Below, piece by piece: positions 50,601 through 63,400 of a stretch of 64,000 nt of DNA. Both the position numbers and the translations under genes were made by a program. The notes under the pieces are model-generated. The model ran no database searches, had not been told where the DNA came from, and saw nothing but the letters and a program-made list of their open reading frames with translations. This stretch comes from Pelargonium tetragonum (taxonomy: Eukaryota; Streptophyta; Magnoliopsida; Geraniales; Geraniaceae), in the NCBI GenBank assembly GCA_036897445.1, contig JAYMTL010000060.1, positions 44,164 to 108,163 on the forward strand, in the 5' to 3' direction. Within the stretch, counting starts at the first letter, position 1; each line of letters begins with the position of its first letter.

Positions 50601-51720
50601 TCTAGAATTTTGCTGTTTGGGTACTCAGTAAGGTTGACCGGTTTACGCTTGATTTTACTCTATTCTTTTTGAATTACTTTCTTACTTGTTTGCTTTAGAG
50701 AAGGGCATACTTTAATATTCTAAAAAGGATATTACTATTTTCTGGAGCTTTTGGTAAGAAGGAATATTCCCGGGGCTAGGCTTTGTTAGGTTTCGAAATA
50801 AAAATGAATTGAAGTTCCTCATGCAAGGGGCTTTCTCTTATGTAAGTAAATGTAGATCCGAGTTATCTTTTAAGAAAGCTTTTTGCTAAACTTTACGGAT
50901 CTCCTCCTAAAACTTAGATGGCCCAGTTAGATTTGGAGCTGCAGAAAGAAGCTTTAAACTTTAACTTCTTGTAACTTACTAGCTCTAATTGGATTTTGGG
51001 CAAGTAGCTAGACAGGGAACTAGTTCAAGTCCTATACTATGAATAGAGAGAGTTCCTTCTACCATCTTCCAAAGAAAGAATCTTAGGAATAAACTAGCGG
51101 GGCATATTAATATTATAAAAAGGGGATCCTATTTTGTACATTACATTTCTTGCTTTTTATAAACCGATAATTCTAACCTTTTTGGTCAGCAATATGCTAT
51201 CCGACTAAAACAAACGGGGGTTTCTTATCAGAAATTAACCAACAGCCTAGCTGACGAGCGCACCAATACAGTTTTATTTCGACCATCGTAAACCTTAAGG
51301 TTCTAGAAAGTATAAGCTACTCCATATTTTACTTTTGTTTCGTATAGATAAAGAGTCAGATCAGTACCCCTGCCAAGTATATAAAAATTTTTATTAGAGC
51401 TAGGAATCCTTTTGATTTAGACTTTGTTAGCTAAGGAAGACAGATACCCTGTGAAGAGGTCCCCGGCTAAGGAAACGGCATTCCGCTAATTCTAAATTAG
51501 AATTTTTTATTATATTTATATATAAGTTATGTATAAATTCTATGACTCAATTTTTTTTTACGCATTAAGAAAAATTTCCTATGTGAGTGTTTAAAGTTAT
51601 AAGTTTATCTAGCGGGTATTCAATTTACAGGATTTGTAAGATTAGCTGTGTACAGAAATTGGACAAGCTTGTAAGGAGATAAAAAGATAGTTTCGGAATT
51701 TTCACTTTTACTAATAAAAA
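47643..51720. other. Spacer with one clear hairpin
   Basis: No gene is recognised. ACTATGGA (48337-48344) and TCCATAGT (48351-48358) form a perfect 8-bp stem with a TTTCTT loop. Its purpose is unknown; a transcript-stabilising hairpin is possible, but there is no gene upstream. Confidence 0.55.
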
Positions 51721-51790
51721 GAGAAGATTTGAACCCTCAACCTTTTTAACAGAATATATGTCTTTTCCTATAGCGGAGACTCAAAAAGCA
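51721..51790 (-). pseudogene. tRNA-Asn(GUU)-like remnant
   Basis: On the minus strand, loop CTGTTAA with anticodon GUU is followed at normal spacing by GAGGGTTCAAATCTT (T arm, about 51724-51738). The anticodon loop is identical to that of organellar trnN-GUU. The anticodon stem pairs at only two or three positions, and I can find no D arm or acceptor stem. The segment before the T loop also resembles trnG-GCC, so the assignment is tentative. Not functional as it stands. Confidence 0.3.
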
Positions 51791-51799
51791 ATATCTATA

Positions 51800-54700
51800 A
51801 CTATGACGAAGACTTTGTTACCTTATTTCTAAAAAATGAAAGAGAGAGATATAGATAAAATCTCTTTATTCTTTTATTCTTTAGAAGTTAATTCTAGATA
51901 TAAGTCTTCCATTTGCGCAATGCTACCTAGAAATGGGTAGGTTCTTTTTAATATGTAAGTGTTAAAAAGGTCTTAATGAGTAAGCACTAATAGGGAAGAG
52001 ACCTCTAGTATAGTTTATTAATTAAGAGAGTTTAGAATCCCCTTGTTTTCAAGGCTATCTGAGTTCAAAATGTCGACGAGGGTTCTGGTCCCGTCATACA
52101 GCAAGGAACTTGTCTAGTATGCATCCTGAATTTTATATTAACATCTTAAAACTAGAATTCCTAGCTCCTATATTATAGAGGAAAATTCTGGAGGGGAATA
52201 TAAAAACACTTGATTTGAAGCCAATGTCTTATCTATTTTATTTTGTTGTTCCCTTTTTATAGAAGTCTCATATGCCTATAATTTTGACTCCGTCGTCCTT
52301 TTTAGGGTTAACCTAGAACAAGGACCCGAATTCTTGACAGCCCTAGTGCTTCAGTCTCAAAACAAAAAAACTCTTTTATCTACGAAGAGTAATTGCCTAA
52401 TTCTATCCTTAACAATCTTGCATATTCCCCGAGAGTCCTACCTTAATAAAAGGTGTAAAATCTCAAGTTATACCGCGTATATACTAGGAATTTCATGTAA
52501 CAGGAGTAACCTCTTATAATATAGCACTGGCCCCCTTAGAAATAGAGAACTCTTGTTGACATTCATGTTGCTGAATTCCCGTTTTACACCTTACGGTTAA
52601 TCTCAGATTGGATTTTGAAATGGGGGAGGCTCGCTTAAAAGAGACTAATTATACCTGGATACTCACTAAATTCTTAATTTACATGCTAAACTTGAACCAA
52701 ACTATAGGGGAAATCCTCAGAAAATCTCTCTGATTTTTTTCAAATAAATATAGAGACTCCTCGGCAACAGGAGCTTCTACACCCTTTTATTATATTACGA
52801 AACCCTATTCCAGTTTTAATTTATACTTGGCTAGTCGTCGTTTAGTATAGCAAGAGCTTTTTTTGAATCATCACAGGGGTCCCTGCTGCAATTTATGTTC
52901 TATCGGATATTCGGTGTTCCATTATAGAAGTTACGTAAATGCCCGGCATACAAAAAGCTTCTATTTATATATTATAAAGCTAAACCTTCAATATCTGGGA
53001 TACTCGCAAAAAGCCCCAGCAGCTTATCTAAAAAATAAAAAACCCCTTTACTCATTGTTAATGTATGTATAGGATTTCCCGTATTAATCGGTACAGATAT
53101 TATCCCCCTCAATTCTAGGAAAACCCTGAATTTAGGGTATTCTATAGTATAAAGAGAGTTATCAAATTAGGCTGAGATTCCCTTTTTATGTTTATGTACC
53201 ATTTTCTTTGAGATATTCCACCGAGATCTATGAGTAATATATTTTCGCATGTAAAATCAGATCTTAAAACTAAGCTAACTCTTACGCATTTCCTGTTATT
53301 GTACTTGTAAGACTCCAAACTCTTCCTTTTAGGTTTGTAGCGAAATTGCTTTAGTCATGAAGTTAATGAAAAAGGGGGAGGGTTTCTTAATTTAGCCTTT
53401 ACACACAAATTAAAGAGGAACTGCACTCTATGAGATGCCGGTTGGAAAGGTATCTTTAAGTCATCTAAGCCGCTTGGTTAGTGCTTTTGTATCTCGTTTT
53501 TCTATTTCTAAATTAAGCCATAAAAAGAAAAGATTGCGATATCCTTATTTCGAAAGTTTCATCCATCTCAGTCTATATTCATGGGCTTTTGTTTCGTATT
53601 GTTATTCTTAACATCGGAGCCTATCAATTTTAAGTTTCTAGTTTGTATAATTACTCTTCAATTTCCTTTCAATCAAGAAAACAAAACCCAAGGACCCCTA
53701 AAATTTCAGGTAAAATGACTCATTAGCAGTAGCGATTTTACGAGATCAGGATCCGACTACCATATGTAGTAGCGTTTATGTGTTCTGTATGAATGAACGC
53801 CCTTTTGAGTCTTTTATATTAGATATCTTTTATTTGTTAGTGTATTTTCTTTCCGCTATAGAGCCCGGCAAGTCCTATTTTTTAGTTAGATATAAGATCC
53901 CTTTGCTAAATTACACATAAAGAATTCAAAAAAAAAGTTGTGAACTATAGCATAATCGCGATATTCGCCATGTCTACATCACATTCAAAATACAATGCAG
54001 TTTACGCGCTATTGGCAATCCGCCCCACGTTATAGTTAACCTTTTTTTGTCTTGTTTCAAAAACTTTATTAGATCCAGAGCCAGAGTACTCTTATAGGGA
54101 ATAGGGGGACCCACGGTAGACTTATCTCTTTTTCTTAGGATTCTTGGAAAGAAGTATAGAAGCTAGTAGAAAGAAAATAGAATATGTATTTCAAGATAGA
54201 ACTGAGATAACACATACACGAACTTCTTTTTTATATTGACTTAATGTTAATGTTTTACTTTTTCCTTTAATTCTTACATGTTAAATTTGTTACTCTGTAT
54301 CAGTATACTTTTCTTTAGAAAAACCTAGTAATTGTAGTTTTAAGAGAATGGCAAAAGAGAACGCTCGATTTACAAGCATAGCTTTCATTTCGCTGACTTA
54401 TCTTTTGGTATGATTAACCCCGGCTTAACTTTCGAACAAAACCTACAATAATAGTGGGAAAGAGGACTAGAAGTAGATACATATGCTTTCTCTCTCTATT
54501 TGCTGATCCAAGCAGCGAAGCACTAATAAGAAACTCAAAGAACCAAAAGCCAGCAAATTCTAACATATGAGAACTCACTTTCTATAGGGATTCTACTTTT
54601 TTTATTTCCTTTCATTTCAGGGTTGCCTATATTTAAAGAAACTTATACGTGAAACTAAAGTAGAATCCAGAGTACTCATATTATTATCTATCAAATTACA

Positions 54701-55850
54701 ATTTATTGAGGAGCCTTATTAAAATAAAAAGAGGTCCAGGCGCTTTCTTCCTTTTTATTACGGGTTACATAAGATTTGAGTATGGATTTCCTACTTTGTT
54801 AACATATCCAGCATAGAAGAAATCCTTACCGTATTTTCAACAAAATTTATAATATAAGAAAGGTATCCCTTATTTGCTAACTAGCTTTTATAAAGTAAAA
54901 CGCTGGACTCCTTACTCTGAGATGTCATACCTACTTGCTCAATATAAAATCCAAGTGGTAAAGCACCAAGTCTCTTTATTGAATGTCAATGGTTCAAGCT
55001 CCTTTTTACGGGATCCTGTTATTAAGATGTGCTGTTGTCAAAGTATGATTCTGCCTTTTATAAAGGAAAGGTCACTAACAAATATCCAGGGAAACCCGCT
55101 TCTTTCTTGGAGGCGAGTTTCTTCTTATTTTTGCATAGCAATTTAGCTTACAAATAAACCCAGCTTTCCCAAGCGAAATCGTTGAGTACAGCAAGGAACA
55201 ACAACGGATATCCTATAATCCCCTATATTTCTATTTTAGTTGCATCTCTTTCCTTATTCGCAAAACTTAATGAAAAATTAGAGTTCCTGGTTGAGGCGAC
55301 TTCCCCAAATCTATTTGTATCGAGTCACGTAATATTATTAATTCAAAAGTGGACTCTATTCTCTAGTAATCAAAAAAGAAAATTGTTCAATTAGTTGCAA
55401 AGCCAACCTCGGATAAGAAGCTTTATAGGAGTGTTCAGAAAGAAAATAATAGGGTTAAATAAGAGAGCCTAAACTATCTAAATTATTAAAAAAATGGGCA
55501 TGTGTTGACAAAGCAAACTATCATAATGAGAAAGAAATTATTGTAAGAACTTATTAAAGTATATTATACTGCTTACTTCAGTATGATTAGTAGACTATAA
55601 AAGGTGCACAATACATTATTAAGATTAAGACCTAGTTTTTAGGTGGACTACTTACAAATTTTTAAGACTTGGTCAACCTCATTTAGCTAAGGAAGTGCCT
55701 CTCGGGTTTGAAAAAAGTAGGCCCGCTATACATGTAAAATGAATAAAAAAACTAAAACGAGCGAAACGGAACCCCTTCGAATGTATATGCACGAGAGTGA
55801 GAGAGTTGCACACAACAAGGGGAATGAAAGAAAGATCAATCTTGCCCTAT
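51800..55850. other. Spacer without recognisable genes
   Basis: I see no gene in this 4-kb stretch. Open frames of 61-90 codons (52334-52519, 52863-53072, 54874-55146, 55182-55394, all plus) resemble nothing I know. Confidence 0.6.
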
Positions 55851-55854
55851 AAGA

Positions 55855-55970
55855 AGCTCATTATGTTGGTAGATTGTTTCTATTGTACATTACTCATTAC
55901 TTATTGAGATGAAAGGTTAGATCACTCCTCAATTTCTTTTGTGCACGTAGGTTCGAGTCCTAGTTTACCT
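55855..55970 (+). pseudogene. tRNA-like remnant with an enlarged middle
   Basis: An A-box-like AAGCTCATTATGTTGGTAGA (starting near 55855) contains four bases more than the usual AGCTCAGTTGGTAGA. A good T arm, GTAGGTTCGAGTCCTAG, lies at 55947-55963, followed by TTTACCT. The two are about 75 bases apart, too far for a normal tRNA, so the central part is expanded or rearranged. An alternative 5' arm AGATGAA at 55907-55913 could pair with TTTACCT, but then no D arm fits. Identity is unassigned. Confidence 0.3.
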
Positions 55971-57072
55971 ATAGTTTATGAAATGCCTGTTAAAATAAGT
56001 GCTCTTTGTTTAAAAGTATAAAAAAGTTAAACCAAAAAATTACCGGACTTTATAACAGATTAATTGAATACCAAAAGAAAGCTTATAGAGCTGCGGGGGC
56101 TGACTTTAAGGAAAAAGCTGTTCCAAAGCCAAAGGAGCCCCTTAAAGGGAAACTCTTTATAATTAAGGGTTAGGTCTAAAACGGAATCCACATGCTTTTA
56201 GTATTTTTTTAGGGTGGCAATCCAGTTGATTAAACTAAAAAAAAAAATGACTTCATACTTTGATAAAGAATACAAAAAAAGAGAATGAATGGAGTAGCTT
56301 ATTCTAGGGATAATTTGATAATTAAAGAATACTTAAATGCGGGTATACAAGACTAAAAAAGGGATTCGAGATTAAACATTCTTGACTTAAAACGCATTGC
56401 ATAACGAGAAGTTAAGTATGTCCATGTTATACAAAATCTTCCCCCTTTCCAACACCTTGAGTTTCTTTCAGGAATACTAACAAAACAAATTTGTATAAAA
56501 ATCTCTATTGTAAAGCTCTTTAATTCAAAATTCTGTATAGTATTGTAAGGCAAGCAGAAAGAGAGGGCGTAATTCGACGGGTCACTACCATTAGCTACTA
56601 TTTTCTAAAGGATTTCGATTACAAAAAGGCTGCAATTGACTTTATATAAATAGAAAATAGAAAAGACTGAACTACTATTACCTAGAATTCTTATAGGAAC
56701 TACTCCTAAACTATTAAAGCCAAGACTTGAAAACTTGATCGAGGGTGAGTGTATCCTTTCTATACTAAACAAATATCCAACTCAAAGCGCCTTACTTTCT
56801 AGCTACTTAAGTTGCTTTAACCTTCTCTGGATTATAGCTTCTGCTAACTTCTAAGCCCCCTTAGGCCAGGGAATGATAAGAATATTGAAGAGTTTCTGTT
56901 ACTTATGAAAGCAGCCTTTATTCAAGGAAAAATACAAAACTATCGGGCTAAGAGAATTCTTTAGTTGCTTACTCTAAATGTATTATAAAACCTCAAAGAA
57001 ACCCTGTAATATAGGGAACTGCAAAAAGATACTTGTACAGAATTCCAACTGGCAACACCTCTTTTCTTATTC
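55971..57072. other. Spacer, nothing recognised
   Basis: I found no gene or clear repeat. The 66-codon minus-strand frame at 56353-56553 is unrecognised. Confidence 0.55.
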
Positions 57073-57123
57073 ATCGGATTTGAGCTCGCGACGAGTACGG
57101 GATCCTAGGCAAACTAAGCCCTA
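57073..57123 (-). pseudogene. Shortened tRNA-like remnant
   Basis: On the minus strand, GGCTTAGTTTGC (57109-57120) resembles a D arm and GCGAGCTCAAATCCGAT (57073-57089) resembles a T arm. They are closer together than in an intact tRNA, and no anticodon stem can be drawn between them. Probably a deleted tRNA copy, or chance. Confidence 0.25.
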
Positions 57124-57592
57124 CTTTGATAGAGAAGCCTCCCGTTCTTAAAAAGGGGAATCGCTTAAGAGGAGAACCCCATAGTAAATATGCAAGGGCT
57201 GCCCGGACTTCTTTCTGTAAAGAGATGTCTGAATTTAGTTACTAGCCTTTTTTATAGAGCTCCTATACCACTCTTAGAATGCTTGCTCTACTCGACCCGG
57301 GGGAAGTTTTTTATTATATATGTTTTTACATCTGTATCCAAATCCAAAGCGATAAAACTCCTGTGGAAATCTTTCCTGAACTTATTGAGCCAGCTCTATA
57401 TCTTGTGCTCCGGTATATTATTACTCAAGTTTTCCTTATAATCATTCAGCTTATAGGGTATTTGCTATAAGTTATGGTACTTAATAAGAAGGATCTGCTT
57501 GCTTATAGAGATCTGAAAGTATAAAACGGCTGCGCGAACGAGTTGACTATAAAGCAGTAAAATACTTTAGAATATCTTGAGTATCCCGTAAG

Positions 57593-57623
57593 TGCAAGGG
57601 TCCAGAGGCTGCCTCTGCTTGCA
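57593..57623. repeat. GC-rich stem-loop
   Basis: TGCAAG (57593-57598) pairs with CTTGCA (57618-57623), and CAGAGG (57603-57608) pairs with CCTCTG (57612-57617). The two stems stack with a four-base bulge (GGTC) on one side and a three-base loop. It is one of the strongest hairpins seen by eye in the window. Stem-loops of this kind end or protect plant mitochondrial transcripts, but no gene lies just upstream. Confidence 0.5.
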
Positions 57624-57629
57624 AGCCGG

Positions 57630-60600
57630 TTTTGCTAACTCTTTCAGGATAGAAAGGGAATCTCTGAATTGTCTTCTTGTCTAAAATGTCCTGTAAGCTG
57701 TACTTGTAGGAGGAGGATTCCGGTCTAAGCTTAATAGCTAGCTAATGCCGGTAAAGATGTTAAAGAATTGTTCTAATGGAAACTGTTGTTCTTGTAAGCA
57801 GAAGTTTAAACAGTCGATGGTCAATAGCATTGGCAGTTGCTGTCGAATGGCAAGAAGGTGTATTCTTTGTTTTTTTAATGTTCAAATTACCAAAAAGACT
57901 TATACTGATCTAATTTTAATATCGGTTTAATTCCGAAACCTCCCCTCTAGCAGCGAATGGAATATGTAACTAAACTCCATTTTAGGGGAAGATTTTATTT
58001 TAAATCTCTTTTTTCATTTTAAACCGTCTGAATGTTAACCTTGTAGACTCTATCCAAAATGTTGATACTGTATCTATGTAATAATTAAAATGAACTTCTA
58101 ACTAAGTCTAAGAGAACCAATATTTGTTCTAGTTTACTACCAGAAGAATACCTAGCTAGATCATTTATTATTTAATGAAAGCGCAAACCATATATACTTC
58201 AAAAAAATATGTTCTTAAAAGCAAAGAAATCCTAATAGTAATTCCATTTTATTTCCTACTTTTATTCTTGAACTTTTTCAGAGTATTCCCTCCACCCCTT
58301 GTAATAGATCCTGATCTTTAACTTACTCTACTTTATAGTAACATCTCTTTGCCTATATTCTCTGGATAATTCTGCGAAGTTCTCATTTGCTTAAGAGAAG
58401 CAGCCCTTGTATCATGGATTGGACATGTCTTTTTTGAACTCAAGAATCTTGTGGCTTCCTTGTTTGGAGACAGGACACGCGAGCATGATCAGGTATTCAA
58501 TTCAACATACAAAAAAAGTGAACTCCCTTTTACTATATAGATAGACCTGGAACCATCAGCATCCTTCTAAATCAACTGCCTTTAAAGTTTCAAAGATTAA
58601 GAAATTGTAAGCTGCTCTCAACAGCCTAGACTTTGACCTGTTAAACTAAGCTAGACTAGAGAAACTCATAATTGTAATTAGACTCAGAATTTAACACCTC
58701 ACATATAAAATAACCTTTATAAGAAGTGTGTACTAATGTTGACTTATGTAGATCAAGGTTTCCTAACCGTTTCAGTCGGGATATTGTAACTAGTCTACTG
58801 TCACGGGGTTTCGTTTTTAGTCATCATCCTAAGAAATTGCTCGAGTATTTTCCTAATGATCCTATTAGGTTTATGAGGTGTTACTAAATTCTATGGATCA
58901 AGAAATTGGTCTTATATATAAGATCTTATTTAAGTCTTTCTAGCTCATGCTAGAGCCCCCTCGAAGTATGGCAAGAATGATAATTATAGAGAGAACGAAA
59001 TTATCTAATTTTGTTTAATGGTGCTTAATGTGAAAAATATATTCTATACCTCACTTCTACAAATTAAAAAGGTTTCGCGTAAGTTTCTTGGTTAGTGATC
59101 TTTCTTTCTGGATTTTAAAGTCTATTTCCTAACAGACTCTTGACCGAGACAGTTTATGAAGTTAGTTGACAAGTAGAGTCGCATAGAGCACAGAACCCCC
59201 GGGGAAATTTAGAATCGCTGATTAAGAGAAAATGAAATCAAGGAAAAAGCTCCATACGTAAGACAACCTAAACTGCGGTTATATCGGTCTACTCTAAAAT
59301 GGCCGTACAACGTAACAGGCGGGTCTCCTATTTTAAGGCTTTCTTGTTACGAAACCTAATGTTTGCTGCTCATAAGTATCTTGTGTGGGTAGGTAGGGTA
59401 TCCCATGTCTTATAAAATCCTTTGACTTATTTATCTCTTTGATCTAAAGAACTCTTAAGTAAGATAGGAATTGACTTATAGCTACAGACTTAGATTTTGT
59501 TTTTTCAACAATATTAATATTTGGGGCTGGTTCAAAAATTTGCTTTTTAAGCTACAGGATAACCTATACCTAGACAGCATTTCCGGATTAGTCTCTTTAT
59601 AACACTGGGTAGTAGAGAAGAAGGGCTTGAAGCAGAAACAATTGTTGGGCCTTTAAACAACAAGAATTTACCTAATTCAGGAATTTTAGGCGTTTTTAGG
59701 CGTAGAATGTTGACTTCTTTCTTTATGTACCATAAGCAGGACTTGGCATTATCATTATATATTCCACTTTTGCATGGATCTGGATTTCTAACAAAACTCC
59801 AATTATAGATAAATACTATACTAAAATTCCTCTAAGGACCCGAACCCCTTATTTAATCCAATAGGGTAATAATCTCGAAGTTCTTGGGAAAAGAGAGTCT
59901 TAGGTGAAGCCCGGTAGCTCTTTTATAGTCTTTTTTTGCTATTCCTTGATTAGTTGAGGCAGAATATACTATCGAAAAAAAGGGTTTGACCTTATCTTAT
60001 ATATTTTCTTTTTGAACATTTTCAAAAAGTAATAAAAAATGTCCAATCAATTGCTAAGTAGTTTGTTCAAGGGTTGTACTTATTTTATATTATATATAAT
60101 ATAAGTTACTTTACGCATTTGCTTACTATATGCTTACTCTATAATTTGACATGTAATAGGTGATTTCTAGATAAACAACCTACGAAACTCTAATTGGTCC
60201 CATTATAATAAAGAGGGAATACCTATATCTGCTATGATCCACTTTCTTTTCCTAGGACTACCCAAGAAATGCTTTATAACAAAATAAGACTCTAGAAACT
60301 ATCCAAAAAGAATTTCCTTTAAGAAAGAATTGAGTTAGTACTTCTTTATGAGTAATCCCTTGTTAGGTTACTTACTTTTAAAGTCTCATTTCCATTACTA
60401 ATCCTCGAAATGAGATGCTAGCCATAAAACTTCCTTGAATTTTGACTTTTGAGTAAGTGGGGCATAGCTCGAGTGTGTTAAAATATATAAAATAAAGGCG
60501 GGTAATCCCTGAAACCAGAGACAAACTCAGGAAATTTGGGTAGCTTGAGACACAAATAGTACTGGATTGCAGAAACTTAGTCCGTGAATGAGGAAAGGGT

Positions 60601-63400
60601 CGTTCAAAGAATTTTATTAAATAAAGATTTTTTGATCGGGAGGGATTGGACATTGTCGCTTTAGGAGTAATTCTTAGTAATTGAATGGTCTCAAATATTT
60701 AAAAGTGACAGGACAGGCTATTACAGAATTAAGTAACTTGGTTGATAAACAGGAGTCCTATATTACGAGAATAGTAGCTTTTATAGAATACACCCACATA
60801 GAATATTGCTAAATCGAGGTGGGTAAAAACCTCTTTTTATTAAGCATTCTAGGATATTACCTCAATATTTATATACCAAACAAGTCAAAGTTCTAGCTAA
60901 ATTTAAAGACTTAAGGGCAGCAAAAAGAAAGAAAAAAGGAGTTCCCCTCGGAACAAGTAAAGAGTTTCTTAGAAACCGCTTCTTATTTATTAAGGTTGAG
61001 AGTTAAAGTACGATTTGACTCAAGTCTCATACGGACCCTAAAAAGAATAGCTATTCTGTGAAATATAGTTGACGCAGAGTTGAAGTTTAAACAGGACTAG
61101 TCCTTCCCTATCTTTCTCTTTTGTGTTGGGTACAATAATTAAAGAAGAAGCGTTTCAGTTATAAATAATAGTATAGTATATATATATTTTGAATATTTAG
61201 GAATAGTCAGAAATAGGATACACAAAAAAGGAGAAATAAACTGGATTTAGTAGCTATCCGGGAAATCCTTAATCTAAGGTTAGCTCTGTTATGTATAAAA
61301 TTTAGGATTTATTCTATTTAATCGATTTCCTTTTATTTATTGATACTCATTTTTGTAGTAGAAATAAGAAAAGCATCAAGTTTATTATACACCAGTATAA
61401 GGAGATATAGGAGGATAAAAAACTTCTGAGAGGAAAACTCAACCTAGTCCGAGAAAATAGGTAGTAAATCTTTGACTTCTTGGGGTCGCTTTACGGACAA
61501 ATTAAGGGTACTTACTAAGATTTTTTTCTGCTATAAATTAGAAATGAAATAAAATTTTGTATGTTATAAGAAGCCCCCTTGCTATATCATACTCTAAAAT
61601 TTCCTAGTCTATAAAAACCTAAAAAACAAAAAAATCTGAGTCCTTTGTAGAGCGCTTCAAGCTCTTCTATTAATTTAAAGAATTGCGCAAAGGGTATCGC
61701 TACAAGTAGGCCCTCTTTTTTAGTCCCTGATTCCAAGGGTCTCCCTATAATTTAGGTGGTGTTAGTGATTTTCCTCTTTTATTACTGCCAAGTACTTTAA
61801 TAACCTACTTGCATTGCAGGAGTAGGGGGTGAAAAAGAATACAAATAAGGATCTTTCTATTTCGAAGTTTTCTTTTCATTTAAGAGGAGACTTTAAAACT
61901 AGAGTACCCTTTCGAAAAAGGCAAAAAGCCTCGAGGATATAGCTATCAAACGCTTTTTGAACCTAACTTTACAGTTGTTATACCCTAACCCTAACTCAAG
62001 GAATGGCTAATTTAAAAACTACTACTTAACCCTCATAAAGAGGTTCCCAGGTAAATGACCCGAAATACAAAAGAAAAATATAGAAATAAGAACATGAAAT
62101 AGTAAGGTTTAATGCCTAAATAAGTGAAATTTACACTTAAATTACATGGTAAAAACACTCGAATGGCTACTACTAGTAGTGTTTGAATTGGTTAATATTT
62201 CGTAATAAAAAGTTAATCAATTTTCTAATACGGCTCCTTTTCTCATAAATAAAGAAGAAAAGTGAAAGCTCTATCAAACAAAGTCTTGAACAAGTATATT
62301 AGTTAGGATTTTTTTAGCAAAAAGTAGCGAGTAATTAAAAAAGAGATTCATTAGATTCTAATTATGCATTATTTCCTATAAAAAACTGAACATTTTATAT
62401 ACCAGCAGTTTCTTAAGGTACATAAAGGATGCTCCTTCGGTTTAACGATTAACCTATAGTATGTATATTAAAGCACTAAGTACTTACATACATGTCTTTA
62501 CCGAGAAACTAAATAACCAATAAAGTTTTTGAAATCCTTATAAAATGCATAAGATGCGAGCCCATTCATACCTTAAAAGGAGTCCGTCAAGAAAGAGCAA
62601 AAGAATCTCTGACTTGCATAATTTTATATAGAATTAATTCATGTGTCACTTTGAGGTATGTACTAGATGAGGACGCATTCTTTACTATCGCAAGCAGCTC
62701 GTAACTTTTTCGTTTTTAGATACACCCAGGGGATCTTGCTCTTTTTTAAATTAATAGTTAGTAATAAGGTTGCATTTGAGTAAATTAACACCTAAGAGAG
62801 CCTCTTTTTAACAGGAGTGCAGTACAATATCTAAACTTAATATTATAGGGTTTGATTATCAATAAGAATATTTGACAGGTTTTGCTTAAACTTGAATCGG
62901 AAACAACTGTACAAATTAAGTAAAATAATGTTTTGTGTAAGTGAAAGGAGAACCTCAGCTTATGTCTAATTAATGAAATGCCTGCGCCGACAAAGTAATT
63001 AACAAAACCGAACCTTGTATGGAACAGGACGAGACAAAGAAAATCTGTAATCTTTGTATTTTAGTATATAAAATGACATATATGTTCCTAAAGTATATTA
63101 ACCAAGAAATCGTTAAACCCCATATTATTAAACTATTAAACTACTTGTTTAGATCCCTTAGAACCGGTAGTTCTATCTCACTCAGGGTGTAATTGCTCTG
63201 TATGGTTTTCGATCGAACCCTATAATTAAAAGGAATGGTCTTTCCCAAAGGGATACGCTTTTCAAATAATTAATAACTGAGGTTATAAAAATCTTAGGCA
63301 AAAAGTTGCATGTATGAGTTCGAATTTAGTTATATCTCTTCTTTTATTAGCAGTAGAAGCGGTAGGAAAATTCGGGGTCTTAAGAAGAGCTTGACCTATA
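57630..63400. other. Long spacer with a 20-bp AT palindrome
   Basis: I see no gene or tRNA in these 5.8 kb. A perfect palindrome TTATATTATATATAATATAA lies at 60085-60104. The 61-codon (57745-57930) and 91-codon (60378-60653, minus) frames are unrecognised; the first is Cys/Lys-rich but has no ordered Cys motif. Confidence 0.6.

Noticed and set aside
52070-52099. TGTCGACGAGGGTTCTGGTCCCGT resembling the 3' half of tRNA-Glu, spread over about 24 bases
   Set aside because: The T loop lacks TTCGA, and no 5' half or acceptor partner is seen. Resemblance is too short to call.
61983-61995. Telomere-like CCCTAACCCTAAC
   Set aside because: Only two units, in the interior of the window, with no extended array. 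Chance or a trivial duplication is more likely than a telomere.
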